A stretch of DNA of 64,000 bases from JACCZX01 sp963710675 (GCA_963710675.1 CAVQBE010000005.1:1-64000); one strand, 5' to 3'; shown: positions 47,351 through 57,087, counted from the stretch's first letter. Notes: generated by a model not told the origin, from the letters alone. Numbers and translations: made by a program.

Positions 47351-49583
47351 CTACTCCGCCCCACCTGCCACGAGTTCTCGCGCGGCGTTCTCGCGCTCTC
47401 GCCGCTTCCAGGTCCGGACCGCCGGAATGACAGCCGCAATAAGTACCAGCACGATGACGACGATCGGCCACCACACGGGGCGGTTCCACTCGGCAATCTT
47501 CGTGGCACGCAGCTTCGCGTCAAGTTTCATATACATAAGTCGGTCGTTGACCAGAGGTCCGGGCTTGACGTTGCCAACCCATTGTTGATGCACCGTACCC
47601 GCGTACGGGTTGTAGCCAAATGCCCATGCTGCGTCTTCCTGCGTGATCGCAACCATACGGTCGATCACCTGCTGCTTGCGAGGCACGTCATCGAGAAACT
47701 TCAGCTCTTCAAACAGTTTGTCGAACTCCTCGTTCTTGTAGTTTGAGGAATTTTCACCGTTGCCTCCGGTGAGTGCTTTCGAGTTCGGACCGTAGAGCAA
47801 GAATAGAAAATTCTCGGCATCCGGATAGTCGGCGAACCATCCCCACCAGAAAATCTGCAGCGAGCCCTTTTCCGCTTTCTCCTGAAAGCGATTGAAGTCG
47901 GTTGCCCGGATTTCGAGCTGCACGCCAATTTTGGCAAACTGCCGCACCATCCACTCGACTTCGGCCTTCAGCTCAGGCGTCAGGGCGCGCTGATAGTCAT
48001 AGTTCAGGACCAGAGGCGCGCCGGTCTTTGCGTCGCGGCCGTCGGGGTAGCCGGCTTCGGCGAGCAGCTTCTTTGCGACATCGATCGACTTGCGGCGTGG
48101 CTTGCCGTCGATCACGTCGTAGACCACACGGTTGATCGCATCTTTGCGAAAGCCGAAAACGCCCGGCGGCACGGGGCCCATCGCAGGTTCACCCGCTGCC
48201 TTGCTTTCAAAGATGCGAACGAATTCTTCCCAGTCGATCGCAATCGACAGCGCCTGCCGCAGCTTGCGATTGCGAACCTGCTGATCGGCGGTGTCCCCCT
48301 TGCCGACAACGGGGTCCAGCCAGTTGAAGCCGACGTACCAGTTCGAGATTTCGAGGGTGCGCGGCATCTGTACGCCGCGCTCGCGAAACATCTGCGCGAC
48401 CTGCTCCGAATTTTTAACGTCGAAGTCGAAATCAAGCAGCGTGTCGAACCGGTACGTGACCGGAACGTCGTAATAGCCCTGCAGAAACTTGGCCTTCTGC
48501 GGAATCTTCTCTTTCTCGATCGCGTTGACAATCCGATCGATGAACGGGATCGGCTTTCCGCAATCGGCCAACAGCCCCGCCGCCTTGTCCGACTCTTCGC
48601 CTTCACACGGATAGAGCTCGCCCGCAAAATTCGGGTTGCGCTCGAGAACGTGGCGACGGTTTTCTTGATACTCCACCAGCATGTAAGGGCCGGTGCCCAC
48701 CGGCCAAAAGTTCAGCGACAAATTTTTCCCCGCGAACCCGGCTTGCGCATAGAAAGCGTCGGCTTCCCAGGGGATAGGCGCGAAAAACGGCATCGCCAGC
48801 CAGTATTTGAACTGCGGATATTTGCCCTTGAGCCGAATCCGCAGCGTGTAATCGTCCAACGCCTTCGCGCCGGCCAGTTCATGCTGACGAAAATCAAGAA
48901 ACGGCAGATCGCGGCTCGCGGGGTCGATGTTCTTTCGCAGTTCCTTATCGGCGGCGGCGATCTGATCGCCGTACTCCTTCAGCCCGACGATGTGCTCCGC
49001 CATCAATGAAAACGAGGCCGACTTGATGCGGGTCGTCGCCAGGCGGCGGATGGCGTATACGTAGTCGTGCGCGGTCAATTCGCGCGTACCCGGATCGGCG
49101 AAATCAAACGGCGTAGCGTTTGTCGGCAGATTCGGCCGGGCTAAGTGAGTGATATCGATACTTTCCGTTCGCATCGCGTGTAAATGCCGGATGCGGCGCA
49201 TAGCGGACGCCGCGTTTAAGTTTGATGTCGTACACCGCTTCGGCGATGTCCTCGCCACGGGCATTGGCGGGTAGCTCGTTGCCAGCCTTGTCTAGATACC
49301 GCGGCACCGCGACAGCTTCAGCAACGCGCGGCACGACTTCGTAGGGCCGCTTCAGATAGTGGAATCGATAAAGCGGCTCATACACGGAGTACGTGTACGG
49401 TGTCTCGTCGATTGCGTACGAGGCTGTCGGATCTAGATAGCGCGGCGAGCGCTCCTCGAACGCTGTGAAAAAGGTATTGGTGCGTTCAGCTCCGGCGGCG
49501 TGGGGACTATTGGTGAGGCGCTCGCAGCCCGTCAAAAGGGCAGCCGAGAAACTCAGTGGTAGCAGCCAGCCCGCCATTCGCAT
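47351..49583 (-). CDS. Family-5 substrate-binding lipoprotein with C-terminal membrane anchor (one frameshift)
   Basis: The N-terminal frame (from the ATG at 49583) has a signal peptide and lipobox LLTGCERL, then TFFTAFEERSPRYLDPTASY. Near 49148 a one-base shift leads to the body: LTAHDYVYAIRRLAT, WPVGTGPYMLVEYQENRRHV and a late FADYPDAENFLFLLYGPNSK (SBP-5 signature region). The C-terminus ends with a hydrophobic helix WWPIVVIVLVLIAAVIPAV and the basic KRRERENAARE. A C-terminal transmembrane anchor in addition to a lipobox is not typical of DppA/OppA proteins. The corrected length is about 743 residues, longer than the usual 530. First gene of the operon, divergent from ybgC. Confidence 0.87.
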
Positions 49584-49655
49584 CTTGATCCCCTCGCCGT
49601 TACCGCCGCGATTCTAATTGCTCGAACTTTTTGTCCCGCAGGCAGCGATCTGAGC

Positions 49656-50135
49656 GTGCGCCTCTATACTGTCGTGCACGCTAACCCTCGCGAAGCCGCG
49701 TCGCGATTTTCGGTGCTTGATAAACCCTTTACCTGGACGATCCGCGTTTACTACGAAGACACCGATACCTGCGGAATCGTCTACTACGCCAATTACCTCA
49801 AGTTCTTCGAGCGGGCTCGCACCGAATGGTTGCGCTCGGTGGGTTTCGAGCAGCAGAAAATGGCGGACGAACTGGGCCTGAGGTTTGTAATCGCGAGCGT
49901 CGAATGCGATTTCAAACTTCCCGCCAGGCTCGACGATGTAATCGACATCGACGTGCGGGTGGCAAGGCTCGGAAGCGCATCGATGGTATTTGATCAGGCG
50001 GCAAAACGCGGTGTTGCGATGCTCGCTGCCGCGCGTGTGCGCGTCGGGTGTATCGAAGCGAAGACATTTATCCCTGCACCGTTGCCTGCGCTGTTGCGCA
50101 CCGCGGTTGAGCAACTGCCACAACATCACGCATGA
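49656..50135 (+). CDS. ybgC: Tol-Pal system acyl-CoA thioesterase
   Basis: YbgC is a hot-dog thioesterase of the Tol-Pal operon that hydrolyses short acyl-CoAs and acts with phospholipid-synthesis proteins. The 159-residue frame starts with GTG at 49656, and a later start near FTWTIRVYYEDTD would give the usual 135 residues. The catalytic segment YYEDTDTCGIVYYANYLKFFERARTEWL is intact. The stop overlaps tolQ by four bases. Confidence 0.92.
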   Translation: MRLYTVVHANPREAASRFSVLDKPFTWTIRVYYEDTDTCGIVYYANYLKFFERARTEWLRSVGFEQQKMADELGLRFVIASVECDFKLPARLDDVIDIDVRVARLGSASMVFDQAAKRGVAMLAAARVRVGCIEAKTFIPAPLPALLRTAVEQLPQHHA

Positions 50136-50822
50136 CACCCACCGCCGACCTTTCGATTCTTTCGCTGATCACACAAGCCACATTGGTGGTGCAGATCGTG
50201 ATGCTGTTGCTCGCGTTTCTCTCGATCGCATCGTGGACTGCAATCTTTCAGAAGCAGTTTTCGATCAAGCGCGCCAAGCGCGAGACCAACGATTTCGAGA
50301 AGCAGTTCTGGGGCGGCGCGGACCTGTCGCGTCTGTTCGAGATCGCGTCGAATCCGCGCCGCAAGGCCGGGGCCGAGGAGCGAATTTTCGAAGCGGGAAT
50401 GAGCGAGTACTTGAAGCTGCGGTCGCGCTGGGCAGACTTCAGAAGATCGGCCAGCGATGCTCGATGGCGCGCGGCGTGCCATGCGTGCCGCGTATCAGCG
50501 CGAAATGGACGCGCTCGAAGCGCGGCTCAATTTTCTGGCGTCGGTGGGTTCGGTCAGCCCGTATATAGGGCTATTCGGCACTGTCTGGGGAATCATGCAC
50601 GCGTTTACCGGTCTGTCGAACCTGCAGCAGGCCAATCTGGCGAGCGTTGCCCCTGGCATTGCCGAGGCGCTGGTGGCCACCGCGATCGGACTGTTCGCGG
50701 CGATACCGGCGGTGGTTGCCTATAACCGTTTTGCAAATGACATCGATCGACTGGCGAATCGCTTCGAGAGTTTCATGGAAGAGTTTCTGAACATCTTGCA
50801 GCGGCATAAACACTCAACCTGA
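50132..50822 (+). CDS. tolQ: Tol-Pal proton channel TolQ (one frameshift)
   Basis: TolQ forms the proton channel with TolR. The first frame encodes the N-terminal helix (LITQATLVVQIVMLLLAFLSIASW) and FEKQFWGGADLSRLFEIA. Between about 50440 and 50460 the frame changes; the rest reads ARRAMRAAYQREMDALEARL, LASVGSVSPYIGLFGTVWG and ALVATAIGLFAAIPAVVAYN, the two remaining channel helices. Corrected length is about 230 residues, normal. tolR starts within the stop codon. Confidence 0.93.
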
Positions 50823-51244
50823 TGGCACTGGTCGCGCGCCGCTCGGGCAAACGCCGCCGCTTGATGGCGGACATCAATGTGGTGCCGTACGTCGACGTCA
50901 TGCTGGTCTTGGTCGTTATTTTGATGGTCGCGGCGCCGTTCGTGAATCCGGGCATCGTGGACCTGCCGACGATTGCCAGGGCCGGTCAACAGAAAGAGGT
51001 GCCGGTGCGAGTCGTGGTGAGGAGCGACGGGCGTATCTCGCTGTATGACGGCGCGAAGGAGACGACGGTTCAGCGGTCGGGGCTGGCCGCAGCGGTGCGA
51101 CAGGAGCAGAAGGGCAATCCGAACACTCCGGTCGTGATCGAAGCAGACTCAAAGGTCGAGTACAAAACGGTGGTCGGTGTGATGAGCGATTTGCAGAAAG
51201 CAGGCATCGAAAAGTACGGCCTCTCGTTGAGGGTGGCGCAGTAG
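50822..51244 (+). CDS. tolR: Tol-Pal protein TolR
   Basis: The 140-residue protein has a basic cytoplasmic N-terminus (RRSGKRRRLMADINVVPYVD), one membrane helix with the conserved aspartate (DVMLVLVVILMVAAPF), and the TolR periplasmic domain ending KYGLSLRVAQ. TolQ and TolR energise TolA for outer-membrane constriction during division. The start overlaps the tolQ stop (TGATG). Frame and length are normal. Confidence 0.94.
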   Translation: MALVARRSGKRRRLMADINVVPYVDVMLVLVVILMVAAPFVNPGIVDLPTIARAGQQKEVPVRVVVRSDGRISLYDGAKETTVQRSGLAAAVRQEQKGNPNTPVVIEADSKVEYKTVVGVMSDLQKAGIEKYGLSLRVAQ

Positions 51245-51249
51245 CTGCA

Positions 51250-52048
51250 ATGGCGGCAGTAACTCATCCCGCGCGACACCGGCATCGCTGGCACGCGCCG
51301 GAAAAAGGGAGCGGCCCGGCGCTGGCGCTCTCGCTGCTGGCGCATGCACTGTTGTTCATAGCGATTGCGTTCGCCGTGCGTTGGAAGAGCGAACCGGTCG
51401 GCACGGTATCAGCCGAGTTATGGAGTCTTCCGCCACCTGCGGCGGTGCCGCAGCCCGTCGCCACCTCCGCCGCCGGTGCCCGTTAAGGTCGAGCCCCCGC
51501 CGCCCGAGCCGCCGCGCAAGGCCGACATCGTCGAGGAGAAAAAGCCTCCACCGAAAATCGAGCCGAAGAAGATTGAACCGCCAAAAAAGGAAGAGCCGAA
51601 AAAGATCGAACCTCCGAAGAAGCTTGAACCGCCGAAAAAGGATGAAGCGAGAGTCGCGGCGCAGGAGCAAGCGCAGTTGAAAGCGGCCGCAGACGCGCGG
51701 CTGAAGCAGCTTCTCGCTCAGGCAGGCACTGCAAGTGCCACAGGTACCGCTGGCACGGGACGTTCCGATAAGTACACGGCGCAGATCGTCAGTTGCATCC
51801 GGCCTCACATTATTTTCAATGTGCCGGAATCCGTCGCCCCCCAGCAGTACGTAGCAGTGTTCGAAGTGACGCTGTTGCCGACCGGCGAGCAAGCCGGCGC
51901 GCCCCGGTTGATCAAGGCAAGCGGTCTGGCGCCTTACGATCAAGCCGTCGAACGTGCAATCCGTCGCTGTGACCCATTTCCGCCGCCGAAGGAGGGAACG
52001 ATGCCGCGTTCGGTGCGTCTGTCGTTCGACCCTGTGGAAACGCGATGA
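51250..52048 (+). CDS. tolA: Tol-Pal protein TolA (one frameshift)
   Basis: TolA spans the periplasm. The first frame has the membrane anchor (ALALSLLAHALLFIAIAFAV) and FAVRWKSEPVGTVSAELW. Around 51465 a base must be changed, after which a Lys/Glu/Pro-rich domain follows (repeats of KIEPPKK and EPKK at about 51545-51650), an Ala/Gln helix, and the C-terminal domain (YTAQIVSCIRPHIIFNVPES...PFPPPKEG). The spacer is far shorter and richer in proline than the Ala-rich helix of E. coli TolA. Restored length is about 266 residues. Confidence 0.9.
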
Positions 52049-52083
52049 AAAAAGCGCAGTAGCGCTATATCTATACTCAATTT

Positions 52084-53382
52084 ATGTCGAAGCCTTCTCC
52101 TACCTACGTTTCACACTCGCGGCGTGCCGTTTGCACGGCGCTTGCGGTAACACCGTTATCAGCGCTGGCGCAGTTGCAAGTGCAGATCACGGGTGTTGGC
52201 AGTCAACAGTTTCCGATTTCGGTCGCCAACTTTGCGCGCACCGGTGCGGCGGCGCCTGCGGAAATCGATGCGATCATCCGGGCTGATCTTGCGCGTAGCG
52301 GCTTGTTTCGAATCGTCGATGCCGGCGGGCAGGCAATTGCAGAAAGCGCGAGCGTCAATTTCGCGGAGTGGAAGGGGCGCGGCGCTGATGCGTTGGTCGT
52401 TGGCAGCATTGCGCGTCTCGCCGACGGACGCTTCGACATTCGATATCGCTTGCACGACACCGTCAAGCAGACACAACTCGACGGCCTGTCCTACGCCAGC
52501 ACAGCTGCCGATGTGCGCCTGACTGCCCATCGAATCGCGGATCGGATCTACGAGAAAATTACTGGCGAGCGCGGGGTATTCGCGACGCGTATTGCGTATG
52601 TGGTGCAGACGTCTCCCAAGTCGTGGGAGCTGCATATCGCCGATTCAGATGGATTCAATTCGCAGGCGGCATTGCGCTCGCGCGAACCGATCATCTCACC
52701 TGCGTGGTCTCCTGACGGCACACGCCTTGCTTACGTATCTTTCGAATCGGGTAAGCCTGTCGTTTACGTGCATTCGGTCGCAACGGGGGAGAGGCGCGCG
52801 GTTGCCAACTTTCGCGGATCAAATAGTGCGCCCGCGTGGTCTCCTGATGGACGGTCGCTTGCGGTTACGCTTACTCGCGAGGGCAATTCACAGGTTTTCT
52901 TGATGAACGCAGATGGTTCGAATGTGCGGCGGCTCACGACCTCGTCCGGCATTGATACAGAACCTGCATTCAGCGCAGACGGCGGTTCGATCTACTTCAC
53001 GTCCGATCGCGGCGGCGGACCGCAGATTTATCGAATGCCGGTTTCTGGCGGCGCTGCGCAACGCGTCACGTTCAATGGGGATTACAACATCAGCGCGCGT
53101 GTCAGCCCGGACGGTAAGCAGCTGGCCTACATCGGAAGGCGCGGTGGACGCTTGCAGGTCTATGTGCTCGACGTCGCCAGCGGTCAGGAAGTGCTCGTGA
53201 CAGACACGACAAGCGATGAGTCGCCAAGCTTTGCTCCCAATGGGAAATTGTTGTTGTATGCCACCGAAGTCAACGGCCGCGGAATCCTCGCATCGGCGTC
53301 TACGGACGGTCGTGTGCGGACGCGACTGTCGGGTCCGAGCGGCGATATTCGTGAGCCGACCTGGGGCCCTTTTATTAAGTGA
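52084..53382 (+). CDS. tolB: Tol-Pal translocation protein TolB
   Basis: TolB is a periplasmic beta-propeller that binds Pal. The 432-residue frame is intact, with an export signal (RRAVCTALAVTPLSALAQ), an N-terminal D1 domain (FARTGAAAPAEIDAIIRADL), and repeated propeller strands such as SPAWSPDGTRLAYVSFE, APAWSPDGRSLAVTLT and EPAFSADGGSIYFTSDRGG. The ATG at 52084 lies 35 bases after tolA. Confidence 0.95.
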   Translation: MSKPSPTYVSHSRRAVCTALAVTPLSALAQLQVQITGVGSQQFPISVANFARTGAAAPAEIDAIIRADLARSGLFRIVDAGGQAIAESASVNFAEWKGRGADALVVGSIARLADGRFDIRYRLHDTVKQTQLDGLSYASTAADVRLTAHRIADRIYEKITGERGVFATRIAYVVQTSPKSWELHIADSDGFNSQAALRSREPIISPAWSPDGTRLAYVSFESGKPVVYVHSVATGERRAVANFRGSNSAPAWSPDGRSLAVTLTREGNSQVFLMNADGSNVRRLTTSSGIDTEPAFSADGGSIYFTSDRGGGPQIYRMPVSGGAAQRVTFNGDYNISARVSPDGKQLAYIGRRGGRLQVYVLDVASGQEVLVTDTTSDESPSFAPNGKLLLYATEVNGRGILASASTDGRVRTRLSGPSGDIREPTWGPFIK

Positions 53383-53409
53383 ATTGCATAAAGTGGATAG
53401 GAGTAAATC

Positions 53410-53961
53410 ATGAGATTCAATTATCTTTCTCGTGGCGGGTTGGTGACCGTCGCCATGGTCTTTGCATTGGTAGGCTGTTCTTCGGTCAATCTCGACGAAC
53501 AGCCTCCAGCGCCGATAGTCGATGCAACGGCGGCAACCGATACCAAAGCGGGGCCGGATCCGCGCGCCGTCGCCTCCGTCGACGCGCAGGCCGGCCGTGC
53601 GCTTGACCCTCTTAACGATCCCAACAATCCGTTGTCCAAGCGCAGCGTGTTCTTCGACTTTGATAGCTTTGTTGTCAAGAGCGAGTACCAGCCGATCGTG
53701 CAGACTCACGGCAGCTATCTGGGCACCAATAAACAGCGCCGGGTAACCATCGAAGGCCATACCGACGAGCGCGGGGGTCGTGAATACAACCTTGCGCTCG
53801 GACAGAAGCGCGCAGAGGCAGTCAAGCAGCGGTTGATGTTGCTGGGTGTGGTTGACTCGCAAGTGGAAACCGTCAGCTTTGGTGAGGAAAAGCCGCGCGG
53901 GACCGGTTCGAGTGAAGAGGCGTGGGCTCAAAACCGCCGGGCTGACTTGAACTATCGATAA
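53410..53961 (+). CDS. pal: Peptidoglycan-associated lipoprotein
   Basis: Pal anchors the outer membrane to peptidoglycan. The 183-residue product has a signal peptide with the lipobox LVGC, a short Ala/Pro-rich linker, and an OmpA-like domain (VFFDFDSFVVKSEYQPIV, IEGHTDERGGREYNLALGQKRAEAVKQRL). A ribosome-binding site (ATAGGAGTAAATC) precedes the ATG. The frame is intact. Confidence 0.95.
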   Translation: MRFNYLSRGGLVTVAMVFALVGCSSVNLDEQPPAPIVDATAATDTKAGPDPRAVASVDAQAGRALDPLNDPNNPLSKRSVFFDFDSFVVKSEYQPIVQTHGSYLGTNKQRRVTIEGHTDERGGREYNLALGQKRAEAVKQRLMLLGVVDSQVETVSFGEEKPRGTGSSEEAWAQNRRADLNYR

Positions 53962-53967
53962 ATGCAT

Positions 53968-53990
53968 AAGGCGCTCGCGCGGAGCGCCTT
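53968..53990 (+). terminator. Hairpin between pal and cpoB
   Basis: AAGGCGCTC-GCGCG-GAGCGCCTT is a perfect nine-base-pair hairpin a few bases after the pal stop. The following bases (CTCGTAG) are not a T-run, so it is more likely an mRNA-stabilising or attenuating structure than a full terminator. cpoB begins about 60 bases on. Confidence 0.5.
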
Positions 53991-54051
53991 CTCGTAGTAC
54001 AAGAGCAGAGCGGCCGCCAAGGTGGTCGCTCTTAGTTGGGGAGCGTCACAC

Positions 54052-54813
54052 TTGAAGTGGATCACTGTACTGATTGCGCTTTGGCTTGCGTCTCCGGCGC
54101 ACGCACAACTCTTTTCGGATAGTGATGCGCGCAAAGCGATTTTGGAACTGCGCGCAAAACTGGCGGATCAGGAGCGCGCACTTCAGCAGAAGGACAGTGA
54201 TCTTTCTGCACGGATAGATCGGCTGGAGACTGCGCAGCGCAATCAACTCGAGCTTGCGAACCAGACTGAAACGCTGAGGCAGGAAATTTCGCGTCTGCGC
54301 GGGCAGGTTGAGGCGTTGACCAATGAGGTCGCGACGCTGCAAAAGCGCAACCGTGACTTGTATGCGGATCTCGACGCCCGGTTGAAGAAGATGGAGCCGT
54401 CGACAGTGGCAGTCGACGGGAAGTCCGTCGCCGTCGATCGCAGCGAGCTGACTGCGTACGAGGCGGCGCTGTCGCAGTTCCGAGCATCAGACTTCAAGGG
54501 TGCGCTCTCAAGCTTTCAGCAGTTTGTTGCGCGCTATCCGCAATCGGCATACGTGCCGGTAGCACACTACTGGATCGGTAGCGCACACTACGCGCTGAAG
54601 GAATACAAGTCGGCGATCGCTGCGCAGCAGATTTTGGTTGATCGCTACAGCGATTCGACGCGCGCACCCGATGCGTTGCTGTCAATCGCAGAGAGCCAGT
54701 TGCAGCTCGGTGACAAGAAATCGGCGAATCGCACGCTCGGCCGCCTGATCAAGGATTATCCAGACAGCGATGCCGCAAAGGTGGCGCGCGAGCGGTTGCC
54801 TGCGACGAAATAA
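54052..54813 (+). CDS. cpoB: Cell division coordinator CpoB (YbgF)
   Basis: CpoB links Tol-Pal activity to septal peptidoglycan synthesis. The protein has a signal peptide (ITVLIALWLASPAHAQ), a coiled coil (LAANQTE-like heptads, 54140-54380: ALQQKDSDLSARIDRLE, QTETLRQEISRLRGQVEAL) and C-terminal TPR-like repeats (FKGALSSFQQFVARYPQSAYV, GDKKSANRTLGRLIKDYPDS). The TTG at 54052 is preferred because it gives a normal signal peptide and has a GGGGAG site upstream; 54022 is an alternative start. Confidence 0.92.
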   Translation: MKWITVLIALWLASPAHAQLFSDSDARKAILELRAKLADQERALQQKDSDLSARIDRLETAQRNQLELANQTETLRQEISRLRGQVEALTNEVATLQKRNRDLYADLDARLKKMEPSTVAVDGKSVAVDRSELTAYEAALSQFRASDFKGALSSFQQFVARYPQSAYVPVAHYWIGSAHYALKEYKSAIAAQQILVDRYSDSTRAPDALLSIAESQLQLGDKKSANRTLGRLIKDYPDSDAAKVARERLPATK

Positions 54814-54825
54814 AGCGGGAGGTAC

Positions 54826-55944
54826 ATGACGCCGCAGGGTGACCTGGCCGCACTTGCGTCCATCGTCGTCGCCAGCGTATTTGCGCTTGCCTTCGCGTTT
54901 GGTGCAATCACACAGCGCACCAACTTTTGCACGATGGGAAGCGTTGCAGATATTGTCACTTTCGGCGACTGGACGCGCATGCGCCAATGGTTGCTGGCAA
55001 TCGCCGTCGCGATACTCGGAACCAATCTTCTCGCCGCCACTGGCGTCATCGACACGGCCGACAGCTTCTACACGTCGCCTAGGTTCATGCCGCTGGCGTA
55101 TCTAATTGGCGGACTGCTCTTCGGATTTGGCATGGTGTTAACAGGAGGGTGCGGTTCGAAGTCGCTGGTGCGCGCTGGCGGCGGCAGCCTGAAGTCGCTG
55201 GTGGTACTCGTGGTGCTCGGCATTGTGGCTTACATATCGCTGCGCGGACTGCTGGCGGTGTTTCGTGTCGGCGTGATTGAGCCGGTTGGCGGACGCCTGA
55301 CGACGCCGCAGGACCTGCCGTCGTTGCTTGCCGGCATCGGTGTATCGAAATCTGCATTGCAAGTTGGTCTCGCGCTATTAACGTCCGGCTTTCTGTTCGT
55401 GTTGGTCTTTCGTGATCGCAGCTTTCGCACGTTCGACAACCTCCTTGCGGGTCTCGGTATCGGAGCGATCATCGTCGCCGCATGGGCGATCTCGGGCACG
55501 ATCGGACACGTCGAGGAGCACCCGAACACTCTGCAGGAAGCCTTCTTGCGAACCAACTCGGGCCGCATGGAGTCTCTCTCGTTCGTCGCGCCGGTGGCCT
55601 ACACGATCGATTACCTGATGTTCTTCAGCGACACGAGCAAGGTCATCACGATCGGCATTGCGGCGGTGCTTGGAATGATTGCGGGTTCCGCGACGTATGC
55701 GCTGGTGGCTGGCAAGTTTCGCTGGGAAGGATTTCGTGATACCGAAGACACTGCCAACCACCTGGTCGGCGCGGCTTTGATGGGTTTCGGTGGCGTTACT
55801 GCGCTCGGGTGCACGATTGGCCAGGGGTTGTCGGGGGTGTCGACGCTGGCCGTCGGTTCGTTCATCGCGGTTGCTGCGATTGTCGCTGGGGCGGTATTGG
55901 CACTTAAATATCAGGCGTGGCGATTGGACCAAGTCACTGCATAG
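54826..55944 (+). CDS. YeeE/YedE-family sulfur-compound transporter
   Basis: The 372-residue membrane protein has about nine hydrophobic segments and three conserved cysteine sites of the family: TQRTNFCTMGSVAD, LTGGCGSKSLVRAGGG and TALGCTIGQGLSGVSTLA. YeeE/YedE (TsuA) proteins take up thiosulfate or related sulfur species by a cysteine relay through the membrane. No ribosome-close partner (such as a TusA-like YeeD) is present, so the substrate is not known. It starts 12 bases after cpoB with GGGAGG and precedes a metallo-beta-lactamase-fold gene. Confidence 0.88.
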   Translation: MTPQGDLAALASIVVASVFALAFAFGAITQRTNFCTMGSVADIVTFGDWTRMRQWLLAIAVAILGTNLLAATGVIDTADSFYTSPRFMPLAYLIGGLLFGFGMVLTGGCGSKSLVRAGGGSLKSLVVLVVLGIVAYISLRGLLAVFRVGVIEPVGGRLTTPQDLPSLLAGIGVSKSALQVGLALLTSGFLFVLVFRDRSFRTFDNLLAGLGIGAIIVAAWAISGTIGHVEEHPNTLQEAFLRTNSGRMESLSFVAPVAYTIDYLMFFSDTSKVITIGIAAVLGMIAGSATYALVAGKFRWEGFRDTEDTANHLVGAALMGFGGVTALGCTIGQGLSGVSTLAVGSFIAVAAIVAGAVLALKYQAWRLDQVTA

Positions 55945-55953
55945 GAGCGAGCT

Positions 55954-56904
55954 GTGGAAAAGAAATTTGCATCGCAGGCTGACCTCGAAGAGAAGCTGGC
56001 GAGCTTCGACAAGCTGTCGGACAACGCGTATGCCTACACGACGGAAGGCGACCCGAATACGGGCATCGTCATCGGTGACGACGCCGTGATGGTGATCGAC
56101 GCGCAGGCCACGCCGGTGATGGCGCAGGATGTGATTCGCCATATCCGACAGGTGACGGACAAGCCAATCAAGTACGTCGTGCTGTCGCACTATCACGCCG
56201 TACGCGTGCTGGGCGCGTCCGGATACAAGTCCGACCACGTCATCGCCAGTCGCGACACGTATGACCTGATCGTCGAGCGGGGTGAAGCCGATATGAAAAG
56301 CGAGATCGAGCGCTTTCCGCGGCTTTTTCGTGCGGTCGAGTCGGTGCCTGGGCTTACGTGGCCGACAATCGTGTTCGAAAAGCGTCTGACACTGATGTTG
56401 GGCAAGCTGCAGGTCGAGATCATGCAGCTCGGTCGTGGTCACACCAAGGGGGACACGGTGGTATGGCTGCCGCAGGAGAAGATTCTGTTTTCCGGGGACC
56501 TCGTGGAGTTCGATGCGACGCCGTATACCGGCGACGCCTATCTGACCGATTGGCCGGCAACGCTTGATGCCATCGTCGCGCTTGGTCCGCAAAAATTGGT
56601 CCCGGGGCGCGGTGCCGCGCTGCAGACGCCGGAGCAAGTCAAGGCGGGCCTGGACGGTACGCGTGCCTTCGTCACCGCGATGTATGAGTCAGTCAAACGC
56701 GGAGCTGGGGCAGGGCGCGATTTGCGCAGCGTCTACAAGGAGACGTACGACGCGCTGAAACCGAAGTTCGGGCATTGGGTGATTTTCGATCACTGTCTTC
56801 CCTTTGATGTAAGTCGCGCTTTTGACGAGGCGACCGGTCATCAGCATCCGCGCATCTGGACTGCACAACGCGACAAGGAAATGTGGGAGTCGCTCGAAGG
56901 TTAG
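55954..56904 (+). CDS. Metallo-beta-lactamase-fold protein with altered metal motif
   Basis: The 316-residue protein has the family fold, but the metal motif HxHxDH reads HYHAVR (in LSHYHAVRVLGASGY), so the Asp and third His of the second zinc site are missing. Later ligands remain: RGHTKGDTVVW (His), FSGDLVEFDATPYTGD (Asp), and PGRGAALQ near the end. There is no signal peptide. GTG at 55954 follows a TAGGAGCGAGC site. The C-terminus ends exactly within a 20-base inverted repeat. Next to an FAD monooxygenase and a DUF2783 gene it probably acts on an aromatic-type substrate, but no reaction can be assigned. Confidence 0.8.
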   Translation: MEKKFASQADLEEKLASFDKLSDNAYAYTTEGDPNTGIVIGDDAVMVIDAQATPVMAQDVIRHIRQVTDKPIKYVVLSHYHAVRVLGASGYKSDHVIASRDTYDLIVERGEADMKSEIERFPRLFRAVESVPGLTWPTIVFEKRLTLMLGKLQVEIMQLGRGHTKGDTVVWLPQEKILFSGDLVEFDATPYTGDAYLTDWPATLDAIVALGPQKLVPGRGAALQTPEQVKAGLDGTRAFVTAMYESVKRGAGAGRDLRSVYKETYDALKPKFGHWVIFDHCLPFDVSRAFDEATGHQHPRIWTAQRDKEMWESLEG

Positions 56905-57081
56905 TGGCCTGTAACAGCCAAATGCCTAGCTCGCCTGCCACGCCATCGACGCGCATAGCGGCGTTGCAAATGCTCGCAATACCTTCGGGTATTGCTGTGC
57001 CTCAGTTGCCAAATGAGGCCTTGCCCTGCACGCCGAGTGGCGCGTCCTTCGGGCTGGATTCGGCTGTTACAGGCCACTAAC
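56900..57081. repeat. 182-bp element with perfect 20-base inverted ends
   Basis: GTTAGTGGCCTGTAACAGCC (56900-56919) is the exact reverse complement of 57062-57081. Inside, GCAATACC-TTCG-GGTATTGC (56976-56995) is a perfect eight-base-pair stem with a UUCG tetraloop on a C-G closing pair, an exceptionally stable RNA hairpin. The interior has no convincing ORF or ribosome-binding site. The left end covers the stop codon of the metallo-beta-lactamase-fold gene. It resembles a miniature inverted-repeat element, or a structured RNA with long closing stem. Confidence 0.85.
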
Positions 57082-57087
57082 GCCGTC

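Noticed and set aside
56900..57081. Intrinsic terminator formed by the 20-base inverted ends.
   Set aside because: The arms are 142 bases apart and are not followed by a T-run; the internal UUCG hairpin also lacks one.
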